Origin: Notolepis coatsorum
Lineage: Eukaryota; Chordata; Actinopteri; Aulopiformes; Paralepididae
Length of the DNA: 64,000 bases
NCBI GenBank assembly: GCA_963971535.1
Contig: OZ020593.1
Coordinates: forward strand, 37,121,384-37,185,383
Reading direction: 5' to 3'
How positions within the stretch are numbered: the stretch's first letter is position 1; each line of letters begins with the position of its first letter. The notes under the pieces are model-generated. The model searched no databases and was not told the DNA's origin. It was given only the letters and a program-made list of their open reading frames with translations. The position numbers and the translations under genes are program-made. Below, piece by piece: positions 21,471 through 33,085 of the stretch.

Positions 21471-22261
21471 GTGTTCCTATAAAAAGGAAAGATATGCTTC
21501 ATCAGAAGGGGTCATCTGCATAAGGTCATTGTATATCCCTAGCCAGTAAAGTCTACTTAAATATAGAGAGGCTACTGTATTATAATAACATTGTGTGAGT
21601 GGATATGAGTGGTTCAGAATGAGATTGAAGCAGGGTTGAAGTTTGATGATGTTGACCTCTTTCTTTCTCTTGTGCATCTGAAGGTGTGGAAAGTAGGTCA
21701 GGTATTTTAGGGGAAGTTAGTCTGCAGTCAGCAGAGCTCACACTCTGCTCTGCTTTGGGGTGTCTGCAGTAGCCTACAATGTACACTCACTGGCCTAGTT
21801 AAGCCTTCACCAAGGTGAATGCAGAACAATCTAGCTTCGTAGTATACTCGTAGGTTTTTTATTACATACATTAACAGTGTCTGGGCTTACATAATAATCA
21901 GTCTCTTTTTAATGAATAATGTAATTATTGGTAGAGTGGTGGTAGAGACTACAATGGCTGATTTCCAGTGTATCTAACCTGTGTGACCTTCAAGACAATT
22001 TATTCAAAGATCTCGTTTGGCAACAGTCAACAGAACATTGTTGGCTCGATTTCAGGTTAGGAATAATAATCAATTGAAGTACAGTGCAAATCTATGATGA
22101 CTTTATTTAGGTCTGGAATAGGAACTGGGTCAGAGATTCTGCCAAGCCTGGTTGAAGAGATGTAGGCCTACTGTAGGGAAATAATATATTTTTGAAACCC
22201 TTCATCTTGCTTTACAATGACTCTTCAACCATACCAGTGAACTTCAAGTGTTCATGCTATT
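21471..22261. other. Spacer, no recognised feature
   Basis: AT-rich, without tandem arrays, transposon ends or a splice-flanked frame that I can support. Confidence 0.45.
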
Positions 22262-22582
22262 CTTTTTTTTAAATCTTTTTTTCTTTCTTTCCTCCCATCC
22301 CCCAATTTAGTCGCTCTGCCAATTTCCCTCCTGGTCATTGTGCTGCCCTACTGTCGGCCTGGGGAGGGTGTAGACTACCACATGCCTCCTCCGATACATG
22401 TGGAGTCGCCAGCGGCTTCTTTTCACAGTGAGGAGTTTCACTGGGAGAAAGTAACGCACGCAGAGGTTCACACCATCTCCCCCAGATCCCCTCCCTGCTG
22501 AACAAGTGCCCCCGACCAACCAGTAGGAGTCGCTATTGCAACAACCAGGACTCCTACCCCACCGGATTCCCACCCACGTGCA
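22262..22582 (-). mobile_element. tRNA-type SINE, body and tail
   Basis: Minus-strand SINE with its T-rich (inverted A-rich) tail at 22262-22300. It contains CACATGCCTCCTCCGATACA plus TGTGGAGTCGCCAGCGGCTT, and CCCCCGACCAACCAGTAGGA, body words of a SINE family widespread in fish. The tRNA-like head expected near 22600 is missing. The related copy at 49747-50210 is complete. Confidence 0.65.
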
Positions 22583-23079
22583 GCAGTCAACATGTATATT
22601 TTCAGCACTACGTTTGTTTACCAATGATTTTAAGTGTTATTAGCTAAATATGAGCTTATAAAAATCTCTGCGCATTGCACCGGAAAACGGACAATTTAGA
22701 CGTGAGAAGAAGAAGGAGACCCAGGGCTTTCGGTGGACATCTACATTTCATAAAACTACAGTACCCAGCTCACACCAGCCGCCGACAACGGAAGCCCAAC
22801 CATTTTTCTCTCCGAAATATTGATGTGATTTTCGTGTTTATATCTCACGGGTCAAACAAACGCTATTGCCATAAAATACAACGTATATTGTTTCTTTACC
22901 TTTCTGTGAATGTCTGGAAAAAAGGCGCGTCGCAATCCAGTAAAAAATGGCGGAGCTATGTATATTATACAAAAGTTATTGTAGCGTTACAGTAGATTTC
23001 TTTCACAGTCTTTGCTGTAACGGGCGCCTATACTAAAAAGAGGAGATTTGGCCCGATCCATAGATGTAGTATGTATGAC
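22583..23079. other. Spacer, no recognised feature
   Basis: Contains short open frames on the plus strand but no recognised motif or splice context. Confidence 0.4.
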
Positions 23080-23225
23080 TTATATAGGTAATAAGGTCAT
23101 TTATAGGCCGGATATTCTATATTCATATTATATGTGTCTGGATGGCAGAATTCAGTACTGTATCTACAAAAAAGCCTGTAAGTCAACTGCCCTTTGTTCA
23201 TTGGCTTAGATTTTTAGTACACTTG
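23080..23225. repeat. Dispersed repeat Y, left half
   Basis: Matches about 13905-14062 of the intact copy and stops abruptly at the boundary of the element starting at 23226. The rest of the same copy resumes at 31922. Confidence 0.65.
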
Positions 23226-23584
23226 GGCCGGAATCCACAGAGAATGGATTGCGCGAAGCAAATTGCATTCACGGAGCCTGCCCTGCGTCTGCGAGGTATC
23301 CACAAAGCACATTGCTCGATGAGATACCATGCGCAATGTGTGTATAGCTTGCGAGCAGTCTGCACTCTGCCCCGCTGACAGCGCTCTTGGCAGAAATGTG
23401 TGTCGAAATAGCGTGCTGTCAAGTTTAGCGCGCTGTCCAAAAAAAGAAAAGAAATTAGAAATCAAGAAATCACTCCATCCATTAACTCAACTGGACTGTC
23501 ATACTATTCATTTGCACTAGCACTATTGCACTTGGGACATTGATATTATATTATTGATGTTATTATTTATACATGCTATATTCA

Positions 23585-23656
23585 GTATGTTTGTATGTGG
23601 TGATGCTCTAAACTCAATTTCGTTGGACCAACAATGACAATAAAGATTATATTCTT
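23585..23656 (+). mobile_element. LINE 3' end fragment
   Basis: CTCAATTTCGTTGGACCAAC followed by AATGACAATAAAGATTATAT, a typical fish LINE 3' terminus with an AATAAA signal. No coding part remains. Confidence 0.4.
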
Positions 23657-23879
23657 TTGCACGAAATACAATACAAAATGAACGGAAAATAGATCTTATG
23701 AGTTATGAACAGTATTTAACTTGTTCGAGAAATATAAAGCCATAGAAAATAAGAAATAAGGCTATAGCACTGACATTTCAAATGCTTGCTTCTGAGATGA
23801 TGATCAATACAGTAAACATTTATTTCTGATATAGGTGCTGGTCAGCATGCAATGTCATGATTATTATTATTCTGAAGTT

Positions 23880-24225
23880 ATTATTATTATTATTATTATT
23901 AAATAAAAAAATTATAAATAATTAATTAATACGAACTCGTCTCCTTCACTATAATCTAAATTAAATCAGATATAGGCCAGGGCTTTACAACTTAATAAAG
24001 AATATATATTAAATGGGATGGGAACTAAATTAAATGTACCATATACAATGAAATAATATTATAATCATTTGGGCTATATTCCGTTTATATCCCATTTAAT
24101 TGTATTCAATCTCTTTATTAAGTTGTAAAGCCCTGGCGTATATTTGATTTCATAATTAGATTATATTCTAGTGAAGGTTATTATTAATTAATTATTAATT
24201 TTATAATAATGTAGAAGGGTGGATT
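23880..24225. repeat. Large AT-rich foldback
   Basis: Arms of about 135 bp with a loop of about 70 bp. Left CAGGGCTTTACAACTTAATA is mirrored by TATTAAGTTGTAAAGCCCTG on the right; CTCCTTCACTATAATCTAA is mirrored imperfectly by TTAGATTATATTCTAGTGAA. Probably a MITE with long terminal inverted repeats; family unknown. Confidence 0.75.
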
Positions 24226-24903
24226 ATCCCTGCTTGTGGGAGTAGTAGTACACAGACACTGGGTAGTAGGATACTATAGTATTGGACCTATAAGTACCCC
24301 CGTCTTTGGCCCGGAACGTCATACTGGAGGGCTTGCAGCTGGAGTATATGGGGCCAAGGATTTACTAACCTGGGGACTGGTACTCTGGTCTCCCTCGCCT
24401 TCCAAGGCGGTCAGCAGTAGCTCCCCACACACCCTCACTCCCTCAGTACCTCCGACAGCCCTCCCACACCCAGTGACTGTCAGTTCAATAGTATTATTGG
24501 GCTTCCCTTTAAGCAGTACCCTTCCTTGACCACCTGTATAGACCCTTCAAATGCTATTCTGTAAATGGGGTGTAAGGGTTAAATAATTATGCCGTCACAA
24601 TATTTACCCAGAGAATAAAATAGCAAATGGAACTCAAAGAAAGAGACACACACAATGATCCCCATTAAATCTACGTTTAGTGAAGCCTGGGCAGATTATA
24701 CATTACAACGTTAATGCTTACTCATATGGCACCGGGTGCTCTTGTTATCAATGTAGGGGAAGCTCTTCCCACCATAGGCACCGAGTGCTCAATACATTAA
24801 ACCACCCCGCTTGTACTGGGGGAACCCAGGCATAGAACGTAGACACATTGGGAGTCTCAGAATCAAACAGTCAAATAAACCAATAACAAAAATAACCAAT
24901 AAA
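24226..24903. other. Spacer with an unrecognised 97-codon open frame
   Basis: 24236-24529 is open on the plus strand but gives low-complexity, serine- and proline-rich text without a domain. The rest has two partly repeated words around CACCGGGTGCTC and CACCGAGTGCTC (24731 and 24780). Confidence 0.35.
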
Positions 24904-25209
24904 TGTGGGCCCACCAGGGACGCGAGAAGTCCGCAGGGAGTGGGGGTGCTGAGATATCGATTTTTTTTTTTTTTTTTTTTTTTTATATAATTTTTTTTTT
25001 ATATCAAATATATATATTATATAATTATACTTGTAGTTGTATTGTCTGCGAGACATCGCCACCACGCAACACGCCAAAATGCTCGCTATCTGCAAACAGC
25101 TCCACTGTCTGTCACGTCATGTGTGCGAACCATACCAGGATCTTTGGGGGAGCGGCGCAAAAAAATAAAATCTCAGAGTGTTTCCCTGAGTCAGTGAGTC
25201 TCGCAACTG

Positions 25210-25296
<87 letters not shown>

Positions 25297-25318
25297 GCCC
25301 GCGGAGAGAGAGACGCCC

Positions 25319-25384
<66 letters not shown>

Positions 25385-26022
25385 CCAGCTCACTGCCGCG
25401 GAGAGAATTACATTTGTTTTTCTTGCAGTTTTATTAAAAGTCACTCCTCATCTCCAGTAGTAAAAAAAGGCAACATTATCGCCACCCACCTGTCCTGATG
25501 GTCTGCCCAATTCTCAAAATCTGCATGTCACAGAAGTAGTCCCCGCAGCAGGTTGCTTCGTCTTCTTTGTAAAATCAAAATTGGTTAGAAGGCTTAACTT
25601 TACTTCTTTGATATTCCGTTTAACTTTCGACATTACCATTTTACCAATGGATTTCCAGTTCCGCGTTGACGCTTCCAGGCCGCGTCTATTCGAATCCCAA
25701 CCGGTTCATGCGTCGGCTACACGCTGAACACTGCATTATCGAGACAGCGCCCCTATGACGATCTGAATGAATTCCAAGAGTAGGGTAAATCTGCAGTGCT
25801 GTTAACAACACTGCATTATCGAGACAGCGCCCCTATGACGATCTGAATGAATTCCAAGAGTAGGGTAAATCTGCAGTGCCGTTCCGCTCTGTGACATGAG
25901 TAGCCTCGGTTACAAATTTGGAATAAAATCCAAAACAACCTTGCAGTTGCAGTTACACTCCCATCCAGCAGGGGGTGCTGCAGCCCCCACCGCACCCCCC
26001 CTTCTCGCGTCCTTGGGGCCCA
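24904..26022. mobile_element. Inverted-repeat element containing repeat X
   Basis: GTGGGCCCACCAGGGACGCG at 24904 is mirrored by CGCGTCCTTGGGGCCCAC at 26005-26022, and GGGGGTGCT at 24942 by AGCACCCCC-like text near 25975. The right part (25650-26022) is repeat X. Inside are a T/A-rich tract (24961-25020), GA microsatellites and a perfect tandem duplication of about 66 bp at 25741-25872 (ACACTGCATTATCGAGACAG repeated). I could not assign a superfamily. Confidence 0.5.
25212..25381. repeat. GA microsatellite with CG-rich interruptions
   Basis: Two long GA tracts separated by GACGCCCGCGGAGAGAGAGA and a second CGCCCGCG word. Confidence 0.95.
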
Positions 26023-26147
26023 CGTTATCAAAGAAAACCTAACCTAAGCTGGCTTAAATTGTTTGGGGTACCCCTTAGACACTGGTGATTAGCGTTCACT
26101 TCAATGGACGTTGCTGTTGATACACACGTGGTACTGTTAGTACTTAG

Positions 26148-26203
26148 CCAAGATGGCGGACCCACTCTTGTCACCACTAGTCCAGATGACAAGATGGCGT
26201 CGG
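26148..26203 (+). promoter_or_regulatory. Two YY1-like motifs
   Basis: CCAAGATGGCGGA at 26148-26160 and CAAGATGGCGTCGG at 26190-26203 match the AAGATGGCGGC core bound by YY1 and common at 5' ends of retrotransposons and promoters. The following 500 bp is GC-richer than its surroundings. Function is inference only. Confidence 0.35.
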
Positions 26204-26639
26204 CGATCCACGAGCACAGCCAGCAGGTTGGGCGAACAGCAGGCAGTGGTTAGCGGGCAGAGCTTGCTGTATGGCGTCCTCTGCTAGTGGGAAGAGGCGT
26301 CCTCTGTACCGTCTGGGAAACGTCCACCGCTGCTGTTGCTGTCTTGCTTCCGTCGCGCGAGCTAATACTTTGGCTACCTTAAACACAGCTAAGCTTTGGG
26401 TCTCGGTGCACCCTCCTGCTATTCGGTTACACTGTTAACGCAACGTGGCTGACTATACCACCGGTCTCTTCAGCGCCTCGCGCCCGGTAGTCTACTCAAG
26501 TCAGACGGAGCCATTAGCGGCATGCTACTATACCGCACACTATAACTACTATAACCCGATAACGATGACGTTAGTCTCGTTAGCTTAGACGTTAGTCCTT
26601 GGGTTCGGTTTCTCTTACTCACACACTATCACGGATACT

Positions 26640-26998
26640 TCTAGGATAACCCGTCACTAGCAAGTATGTCTCATCACCCGTCGCTCGCTCCGGCGGGGCT
26701 CCCCTTCACTGACTTCTTCAACGGGGCTATTCCAAAGCACCTCCCGTTGTGGCTGCGACCGTTCACGGCCAAGTCCAATGTCGAAGAGAACTTCCTGTTC
26801 CCCTCACCTCCAGGTGATTCCCTCTTCCTCGTTGCTTGCTTCTCTCCACTGCTCCACCTGCCACCACTGCACTCCGCCCCCTGCTGGCAACCTCCACCGG
26901 TCCCACGCAAAGACCACTCCAGAAAGGGAAACAAAGGCTCAATGTTATTGCTAGTAATCCATACTGCATCTGGAGAGGAGTAGCACCTCACCTCGTCG
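26640..26998 (+). other. Open, GC-richer segment, possibly the 5' part of a LINE
   Basis: Frames from 26666 and 26836 stay open to the hAT insertion at 26999. One contains QRLNVIASNPYCIWRGVAPH and, if the hAT is skipped, continues about 25 codons to a stop near 28850. I recognise no domain. The upstream YY1-like motifs make a LINE 5' region plausible, but a chance frame is equally possible. Confidence 0.25.
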
Positions 26999-27755
26999 CA
27001 GTGGCGGCCGCTGGGTACTTCGCCACTAGGGGCGCTATACCAAATATTTTGCGAACATGTACAGTACAGTACATGTACACAGTACAGTACACAGTACCTA
27101 TCCGACTCACGCTCACGGCAATGAATCGGCTCTTATGAACGAGTCGCTCAGCTGTTACTACAACAACACACAACCAGTCAAATAAAGTATAGTCTAGACT
27201 CTAATTCACAACTTGAAACACAATATAAATAGAAAAGTTAGAAACAAAACTCGCCCGTCTCCAAACACAGGCAGATCTCTCCCTCTCTCCTTCTCTCTCT
27301 CACACACAGCGCGACGTGGAATCGATTCGTTACACAATCAGACCTATTATATACCAAGAATAACTTCAGTATGAGTATAGGGCTGTACACATATTTTGCA
27401 TATTGTTAAACGAGCCAAGGCTAGCTATTAAACTATCGATATGAATCGAAAATCTGGGACCCTGATGTAAACAAGACAAACGTCTTTCTCTGGTCTGCAT
27501 CCCCTTAACAATTGTGTGTATTGAGCCGTACTGTATTGTACCCATTCTGCAATCTGTTAATAAAGTTCTCATTCATTCATTCATTCAAACATAGACGATA
27601 TTGAACAAGCCATAATCCACGTATTTTCAATCCGAGAGAGCTGCAGTAGTTAAATCAATGAGCCATCGATAAATAAACAATCAGCAATGTCTCGCTTCAT
27701 GAATGGCCAGCAGTAGTACTGCTCCTAAAAAAACTATTTACAACCGTTAACGTTA

Positions 27756-27790
<35 letters not shown>

Positions 27791-28768
27791 CTTCAACCTC
27801 GAACCTAAATTCCTTAGCAACCCGTGTTACCAAGTAAACAAATCACAGAACGATAGCCAGTTAGCCCGCACCAGCCTAGTAGTACTAACGTTAGTGAGAG
27901 AGAGAGAGAGACTCACTGTTTAGTTGAAACGTCCAGGGCAGGAAACGTGTATAATCCGCCATATAGCTTGTTAGCCAAGTGTTAGCTCAGCTGAGCTCGT
28001 CGACGTTAGCACAACACTCAACAAGTACATTCCTTTGTCCATTTCCGCTCGAACAGACTGCAAACTACCTGGCGTTCTATCGCCATGCTCTAAGACAAAC
28101 TCTAACCTTAACCAACTTTGAAAGCGTGCCTAAGCTTAACAGTCTAAAGAACTTGCAGTCACAGCACGGCACGCTCTAAGACAAACAACAGTCCTAGTAC
28201 CAGGAACCAAGCTAGAACTTGCTAGAATTGGAACATTAGAAATTGGATTCGGCCAATCAGAGATCGTCTCTGTGAAATTCTGCCATAGAAAAAAATACTG
28301 GCGTCGGCCAATCAGAGAGCGTCTCCGCGAAATGCGGCTATGGAAATTCTCACGGAAGTTCACGCTGCTTTCTAGACCGCTTCAAATCGCGCTCGGATTC
28401 CAACATAATAGTCATATTTCAACGCACAACGCCGTATGCACTGATTGGCTGTGACGGAGACAGCGATCAAACTGTGACGCGCACTCAGAGCGCTATCGCT
28501 TCTTGCCCGGGCGAGAAATACGAAAAAATAAAAAAAAATGTCACTTCCTGCCCATGAAAACGCTGTTTTTTTAATTTAGATAATAACGTTATATTGTGCA
28601 TTGGAAATACAAACATACTTAAAATGAGTAAATATTATTCATTTTAAACATGTTTATATTATTTATAGGGCTATAAAACAAAAAACAAAAAAGTTTTATT
28701 TTTTTCTTATTCTCTCATTTAACAGGTGGGTCGGCGCCCATAGCGCCACCAGTGGCGAGCCGCCACTG
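26999..28768. mobile_element. hAT element, family P, copy 2
   Basis: Left end CAGTGGCGGCCGCTGG; right end reverse-complemented CAGTGGCGGCTCGCC. CCTCGTCG flanks both sides (26991-26998 and 28769-28776). It is collinear with copy 1 over much of its length, in the same orientation, and carries a LINE tail at 27446-27590 that copy 1 lacks. No transposase is visible. Confidence 0.88.
27446..27590 (+). mobile_element. LINE 3' end, CATT-tailed
   Basis: GGGACCCTGATGTAAACAAG, then GTCTGCATCCCCTTAACAAT and AATCTGTTAATAAAGTTCTC with an ATTCATTCATTC tail. Same family as 30385, 35148, 35375 and the minus copies at 29690 and 61225. Confidence 0.65.
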
Positions 28769-28904
28769 CCTCGTCGTTAGACTGGGCAAGCTATCCAAAG
28801 GAACACTGTCAAAGGAACACTGTAAATCACACGTTATACACACACAGGGAAAGTAACAGTTAGCTAGCACTACTGAATACTTTGTAGAATATTCAGGCTG
28901 CTAC

Positions 28905-28975
28905 AATAATAATAATAATAATAATAACTTCGTTTTATATAGCGCCTTTCATAAAACCTAAGGTCGCTTATATAG
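28905..28975 (-). mobile_element. L2-like LINE/SINE tail
   Basis: A microsatellite of eight AAT units followed by TTTTATATAGCGCCTTTCAT, the inverse of an AGCGCTATATAAA 3' end. Confidence 0.5.
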
Positions 28976-29682
28976 GGAAAAAATAACAAACAGACTGTAG
29001 CTAAGGGGCTACACAACCTTGACTGTATTTAAATAATGAGCTTGGCAAATACTAAATGATATATTAACCAATATTAAATGTACACAAAATGGCGGACACT
29101 GGGTCTCATTCCCGAAGTTTTTTTCAAAGATATATTCTGGAAGACTTATCTTAGAACCACTGAGACATAATCAATGACAAGTTTACTCTGAGTCCTGAAC
29201 GTGCTGGTAATATGTCTTAAGTGGCTGAAACGGTCGCACAAATTATATTATCTGATATCTGCCTAGGAGAATGGCATTCTGTCGTAAACTCGAAAGCGCG
29301 TTCCCGTTCAGGTCATTTGCATACAAAACAACGCCTCCAGGGCTCCTTATTAAGAGCAAAGTAATGACGCTGTGTGAAAATGGAATGGCGGAAGTGCTTT
29401 GCGAGTCTTGCGAGCCGCGTGATTACGAAACCTAGCGTCAGTCAGTGCCAATCAGAGAGCGTCTCCGAGAAATGCGGCTAGGTTTCGTAATCACACTTGC
29501 GCGCCATCAAAACTAGATTAGATTAATGTATTGGCATCATATACAGCTTGCGGTACACCTGCCGCAGCGTGCGCGCGCAGTACTGTATATGAATGAATTA
29601 ATGACATATAATATATATAGCCTACGGCGGCGTAATGAATGAACGCAGTATGGCTTATTATTCCATAATTAAGCCTATAGGC

Positions 29683-29689
<7 letters not shown>

Positions 29690-29742
<53 letters not shown>

Positions 29743-29905
29743 AAGTTTATTAACAGATTGCAGAATGGGTACAGTACAGTACAGCTCAATACATACAATT
29801 GTTAAGGGGATGCAGACCAGAGAAATACTTTCGTCTTGTTTACATCAGGGTCCCCCATTTTCAATTCATCATATGACACACACAACATACAGATAGACAG
29901 TACTG
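29690..29905 (-). mobile_element. LINE 3' end, CAAT-tailed, minus strand
   Basis: A run of GATT units (29692-29740, the inverted CAAT tail), then AAAAGTTTATTAACAGATTG, CAGAATGGGTACAGTACAG and, near 29850, GGGTCCCCCATTTTCAATTC. Confidence 0.7.
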
Positions 29906-30384
29906 CTACATCTACGTCTAGCCGAACAGTAGTACGGCTACTGTTCATTCGTAGGCGGACACAAGACTTGTTATGGAATATTAATGCAGTCTATTTCCAC
30001 CGATTAGCTTTAGTTCTTATTTATTTATCCACTGTCATTTCAGTGTTGGTGTATAGGCTATATAGTGTATTTCAATATAAGTTTAATTGATTAATGATAT
30101 ATTCGAAGGAATGCAGGTTTATAGCTATATCAACCTCCTCCAATGTACAGAAAAGTATGGTTTTGTCAATATTCCAATGTACAGTTTTGCTTGTACAGTG
30201 TAAGTCTATCAACCCCACCCACCCCTCCTACCCAACCTCCTCCAACAGTTTCTACGTCAAATGTACTCTCTTTTCTGGACTCTTTTTGTATCACAAACAG
30301 TACTGTATTTGCAAATCTGGTATGTCATAAATGTATAGATGTAGCAGTACTGTCTATCTGTGTCGTGTGTGTCATATATGTTAT

Positions 30385-30530
30385 GATGAATTGAAAATGG
30401 GGGACCCAGATGTAAACAAGACGAAATTCTTTCTCTGGTCTGCATCTCCTAATGTAATTGAGCTGTACTGTACTGTACCCATTCTGCAATCTGTTAATAA
30501 AGTTTTCAATCAATCAATCAAACAAACAAA
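30385..30530 (+). mobile_element. LINE 3' end, CAAT-tailed
   Basis: GAATTGAAAATGGGGGACCC to TTAATAAAGTTTTCAATCAA with an ATCAATCAA tail, facing the copy at 29690 in opposite orientation. Confidence 0.7.
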
Positions 30531-30977
30531 GGTCTGTCCCATTGTATACCAATCAATGGGATACATTGCATGTTGACCTGCATTCTTTCAAATGTATATA
30601 ATTAATAATTAAAACAGATGTGTAACAAACAAGAAATACAAATTCCACAGAAGGCATTAAATAATTATTATTTTCAATCATTTCACAATAATTGCATAAT
30701 TGTGTTTGAATATCTGAGTAATTAAAGTAATTATACATTTGTCCAAAATAGCTGGTTCAGATATGGTTAAGCAGCTGCCCTGTGATCAGATGAATCCATA
30801 TTATTTATTTTTCCGACATCAAATGCGTAATTTCTTATCGTACAAATATTGTCATATTTATTTTAATTATGATTAAGTAATTAATTCCAAGGAGGCCTGT
30901 AGTGTTGACATGAGGGAATCACTATGAGAACACAGACTGTCAAGTTAATAAAAAATGTAATTAGTCGATCAATCATG

Positions 30978-31055
30978 AGATTTGATCGTGGCTGAGAGCA
31001 GATTTAAGAGTGCTCCTCAGCACTCTTAAATCTGCTCTCAGCCACGATCAAATCT
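30978..31055. repeat. Perfect hairpin, 37-bp arms, 4-base loop
   Basis: AGATTTGATCGTGGCTGAGA continuing to GAGTGCT, loop CCTC (31015-31018), then the exact inverse to 31055. Part of the subterminal region of element 29101-31166; the sister element retains only a weak version near 44690-44735. Confidence 0.9.
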
Positions 31056-31169
31056 GATCTCAGGGAAATTTGGGGACTCCCACTCCCAGCCCTAATATGT
31101 CTTAAATGGGCCGAAATCTGGCTAAGACGAAATTTTTTGTCGTAAATTCGTTCGGGAATGAGACCCACT

Positions 31170-31680
31170 CTTATTAACTGGAGGGGACAGGGGTACAGAG
31201 TTGAATTATTACATTTAATGTGTAACATTAAACTGAGGCTAATAAAATGTACATGCAACCAGTCGGGTAGTCGCTGGATAGAGGGGGCCTCGGAGTATGT
31301 CACTACACTTCTCCTGGCTTTGGCGATATTACGATACCGTTTTTAACTGGTAATTCACTTCACCAACGTTACCATACAGCGTTGTAGCAAAAAACAACTC
31401 CCTCCTCTCTCTCTCACTTTTTCTTCCCCAACTAACAGTATCTTTATTCTCTCCGTTCCAATACTAACGTGGGTGAGACTGGCTCGCAAACTATAACGGT
31501 AACTCTTCTCCATCCCAATACGTGCAGGTGCGCGCTGTATACAGCCACTATAGCGATATATCTCTGCATGTGGCTATTAGATTATGTTTATACAGCATTA
31601 AGCCAAAGTCCACAACGTTATATAACGACATTTAAATAAGTACGATGCTCAATATCTTGATTTGATATTGTCGTTCGAGA
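31170..31680. other. Spacer inside the 8.7-kb element
   Basis: No recognised gene; a pyrimidine-rich run near 31400-31450 but no convincing exon after it. Confidence 0.4.
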
Positions 31681-31921
31681 TATTCTATATTCTTTCACGG
31701 TCTGCTACAATTACTGCTGCCATGATCACCTGTTTAGAGGCTCATTTACATAGAAAGGGGAGATTTTCTGCTCATATTACCTCATTTAAATATACGCCAT
31801 TTGCACGGACGCAAAGCCTATATGTTACGCAACGAGCAACCTAATTTCATTCATTTGAGAGCGAGATGCGCCGGCTTTGCGTCAGAAAATGCGAGCAAAG
31901 CCTCTGTGGATTCCGGCCTTG

Positions 31922-32215
31922 ATCTCTGTGCTGAATGAGCTCAGTGGCAATTTTTCACTCTTTGTCAATGTTAGCATGGTGTTCTTCACCGTCAACGATT
32001 TATAATAATAATAATTTATATTCTCCTTTGGTTCATTACAATTTACTCAAGCATAGCGTAACAGACACAATATTTCTGATACTGGGAATAAATTCCCTGA
32101 GGTCCATAAATGTCCTGAACATGCAAATGGACCCTGTAGAAGTGGAGTAATCTTCCTTTTACTTGGGTATGTACTTTTAGGCACATTTTCAGAAAATTAT
32201 GGCTAGGACTTAAGA
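31922..32215. repeat. Dispersed repeat Y, right half
   Basis: Matches about 14064-14375 of the intact copy (GTTAGCATGGTGTT, GACACAATATTTCTGA, GAAGTGGAGTAAT). Begins at the 3' boundary of the 8.7-kb insertion. Confidence 0.65.
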
Positions 32216-32344
32216 ATTGAGAACTACTTTGTTCTCAGGTAGACCAACATCTACAGTCTTCTGTCAACTCATTCAGCCCATAAGGGATCCTCGTGCAAAC
32301 CTTCTATTCACATTAAAAGCATGAAACAACTAAATTGGAGTTAT

Positions 32345-32410
32345 AAGATAAGAGATAAGATAAGATAAGATACTCCTTTATTTATCCCCTTGGGGAAATA
32401 TAAGGTTTTG
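32345..32410 (-). mobile_element. LINE 3' tail (TTATC-tailed, Rex/CR1-like)
   Basis: AAGATAAGATAAGATA tandem tail then CTCCTTTATTTATCCCCTTG plus GGGAAATA. The same family appears at 47400 and 57365. Confidence 0.65.
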
Positions 32411-32854
32411 ACACAAAGTGAATTTAAGACCTTGTTTTCTTTCTGTCTGAATATCTGCTTCAAGACGGTCTCTGGGATGTCTGGCATCCTAAAACAACAT
32501 CTTACACACACAGTCTAAAGGCCGACATGTTCCCATAGATCATAGGCGTTGTGGCACGGGTGAAGACGTGTCCCTTTCGTTCCTTACCCTCTGGCATTTC
32601 ATGTCCCCTAAGATTTTGTCCCCCTTAAGCAGATTCAAAATTGAGTAAAGCACATTTCTTATCTGTAACATTCCCAAAGGCCAATGTGTTGCGCATAGTG
32701 TGCTGACTCTGCTGAACTGTCATGACACTGATATCTTGTAAAATGACAATGTCATAAGTCCCTGTCATAAGTTTGCTAATTGAGATCTTCAGAAACCTTG
32801 GAATCTCTCCTCTGATTTATGCACGACAACATTATAGGAAATGCGCTAACCGTC
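32411..32854. other. Spacer, no recognised feature
   Basis: No tandem repeat, transposon end or coding signal that I can support. Confidence 0.4.
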
Positions 32855-33085
32855 TTCTCCAGAGTCAAACAAGAAGATAGATACCAATTTCCTCTCTGTG
32901 CATTCAGTAGAAAGCTATCTGGCTGCTAGCCTAGCTTAGGCGCACAAATTAATGGAAGTGGATACGGACCAGCTAGTCTAGCCGTTGGCCAAAAACACCT
33001 CACCTTGAGTTTGAAGCTATAGGCTGGCTGGTTCATGTGATCCGCTTCCATTCACTGGTGCTAAACTAGGCTAGCTTGAAGTTGC
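32855..33085. repeat. Foldback element Q, copy 2
   Basis: Contains GCTAGCCTAGCTTAGGCGCA and its mirrored TGGTGCTAAACTAGGCTAGC, ATTAATGGAAGTGGATACGG and the shared centre GGCCAAAAACACCTCAC. The outer arm (AAGATAGATACCAATTTCCT) is on the left here and on the right in copy 1, as expected for an element inserted in the opposite orientation. Confidence 0.75.

Larger units (their letters stand above)
29101..31166. mobile_element. Harbinger-like TIR element, family R, copy 1
   Basis: Ends GGGTCTCATTCCCGAA and its inverse, with ACT outside both (29098-29100 and 31167-31169), a 3-bp duplication as in PIF/Harbinger. Terminal regions match the element at 44571-45444 in inverted order. The extra length comes from two LINE tails in opposite orientation (29690-29905 and 30385-30530) and the sequence between them. 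No transposase seen. Confidence 0.75.
23226..31918. mobile_element. 8.7-kb TIR element or nest, Harbinger-like
   Basis: Ends are inverted: GGCCGGAATCCACAGAG on the left and the same 17 bases reverse-complemented on the right. TTG lies outside both ends (23223-23225 and 31919-31921), fitting a 3-bp duplication as in PIF/Harbinger transposons. Repeat Y is split exactly here, which independently marks the insertion. The interior has no recognised transposase and is itself a pile of later insertions (foldback, GTGGGCCC element, hAT, Harbinger-like element, LINE tails). Confidence 0.65.

Noticed and set aside
25214-25381. Arginine/glutamate- or serine/leucine-repeat peptides from GA tracts (also at 17620-17758)
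   Set aside because: Pure microsatellite translation.
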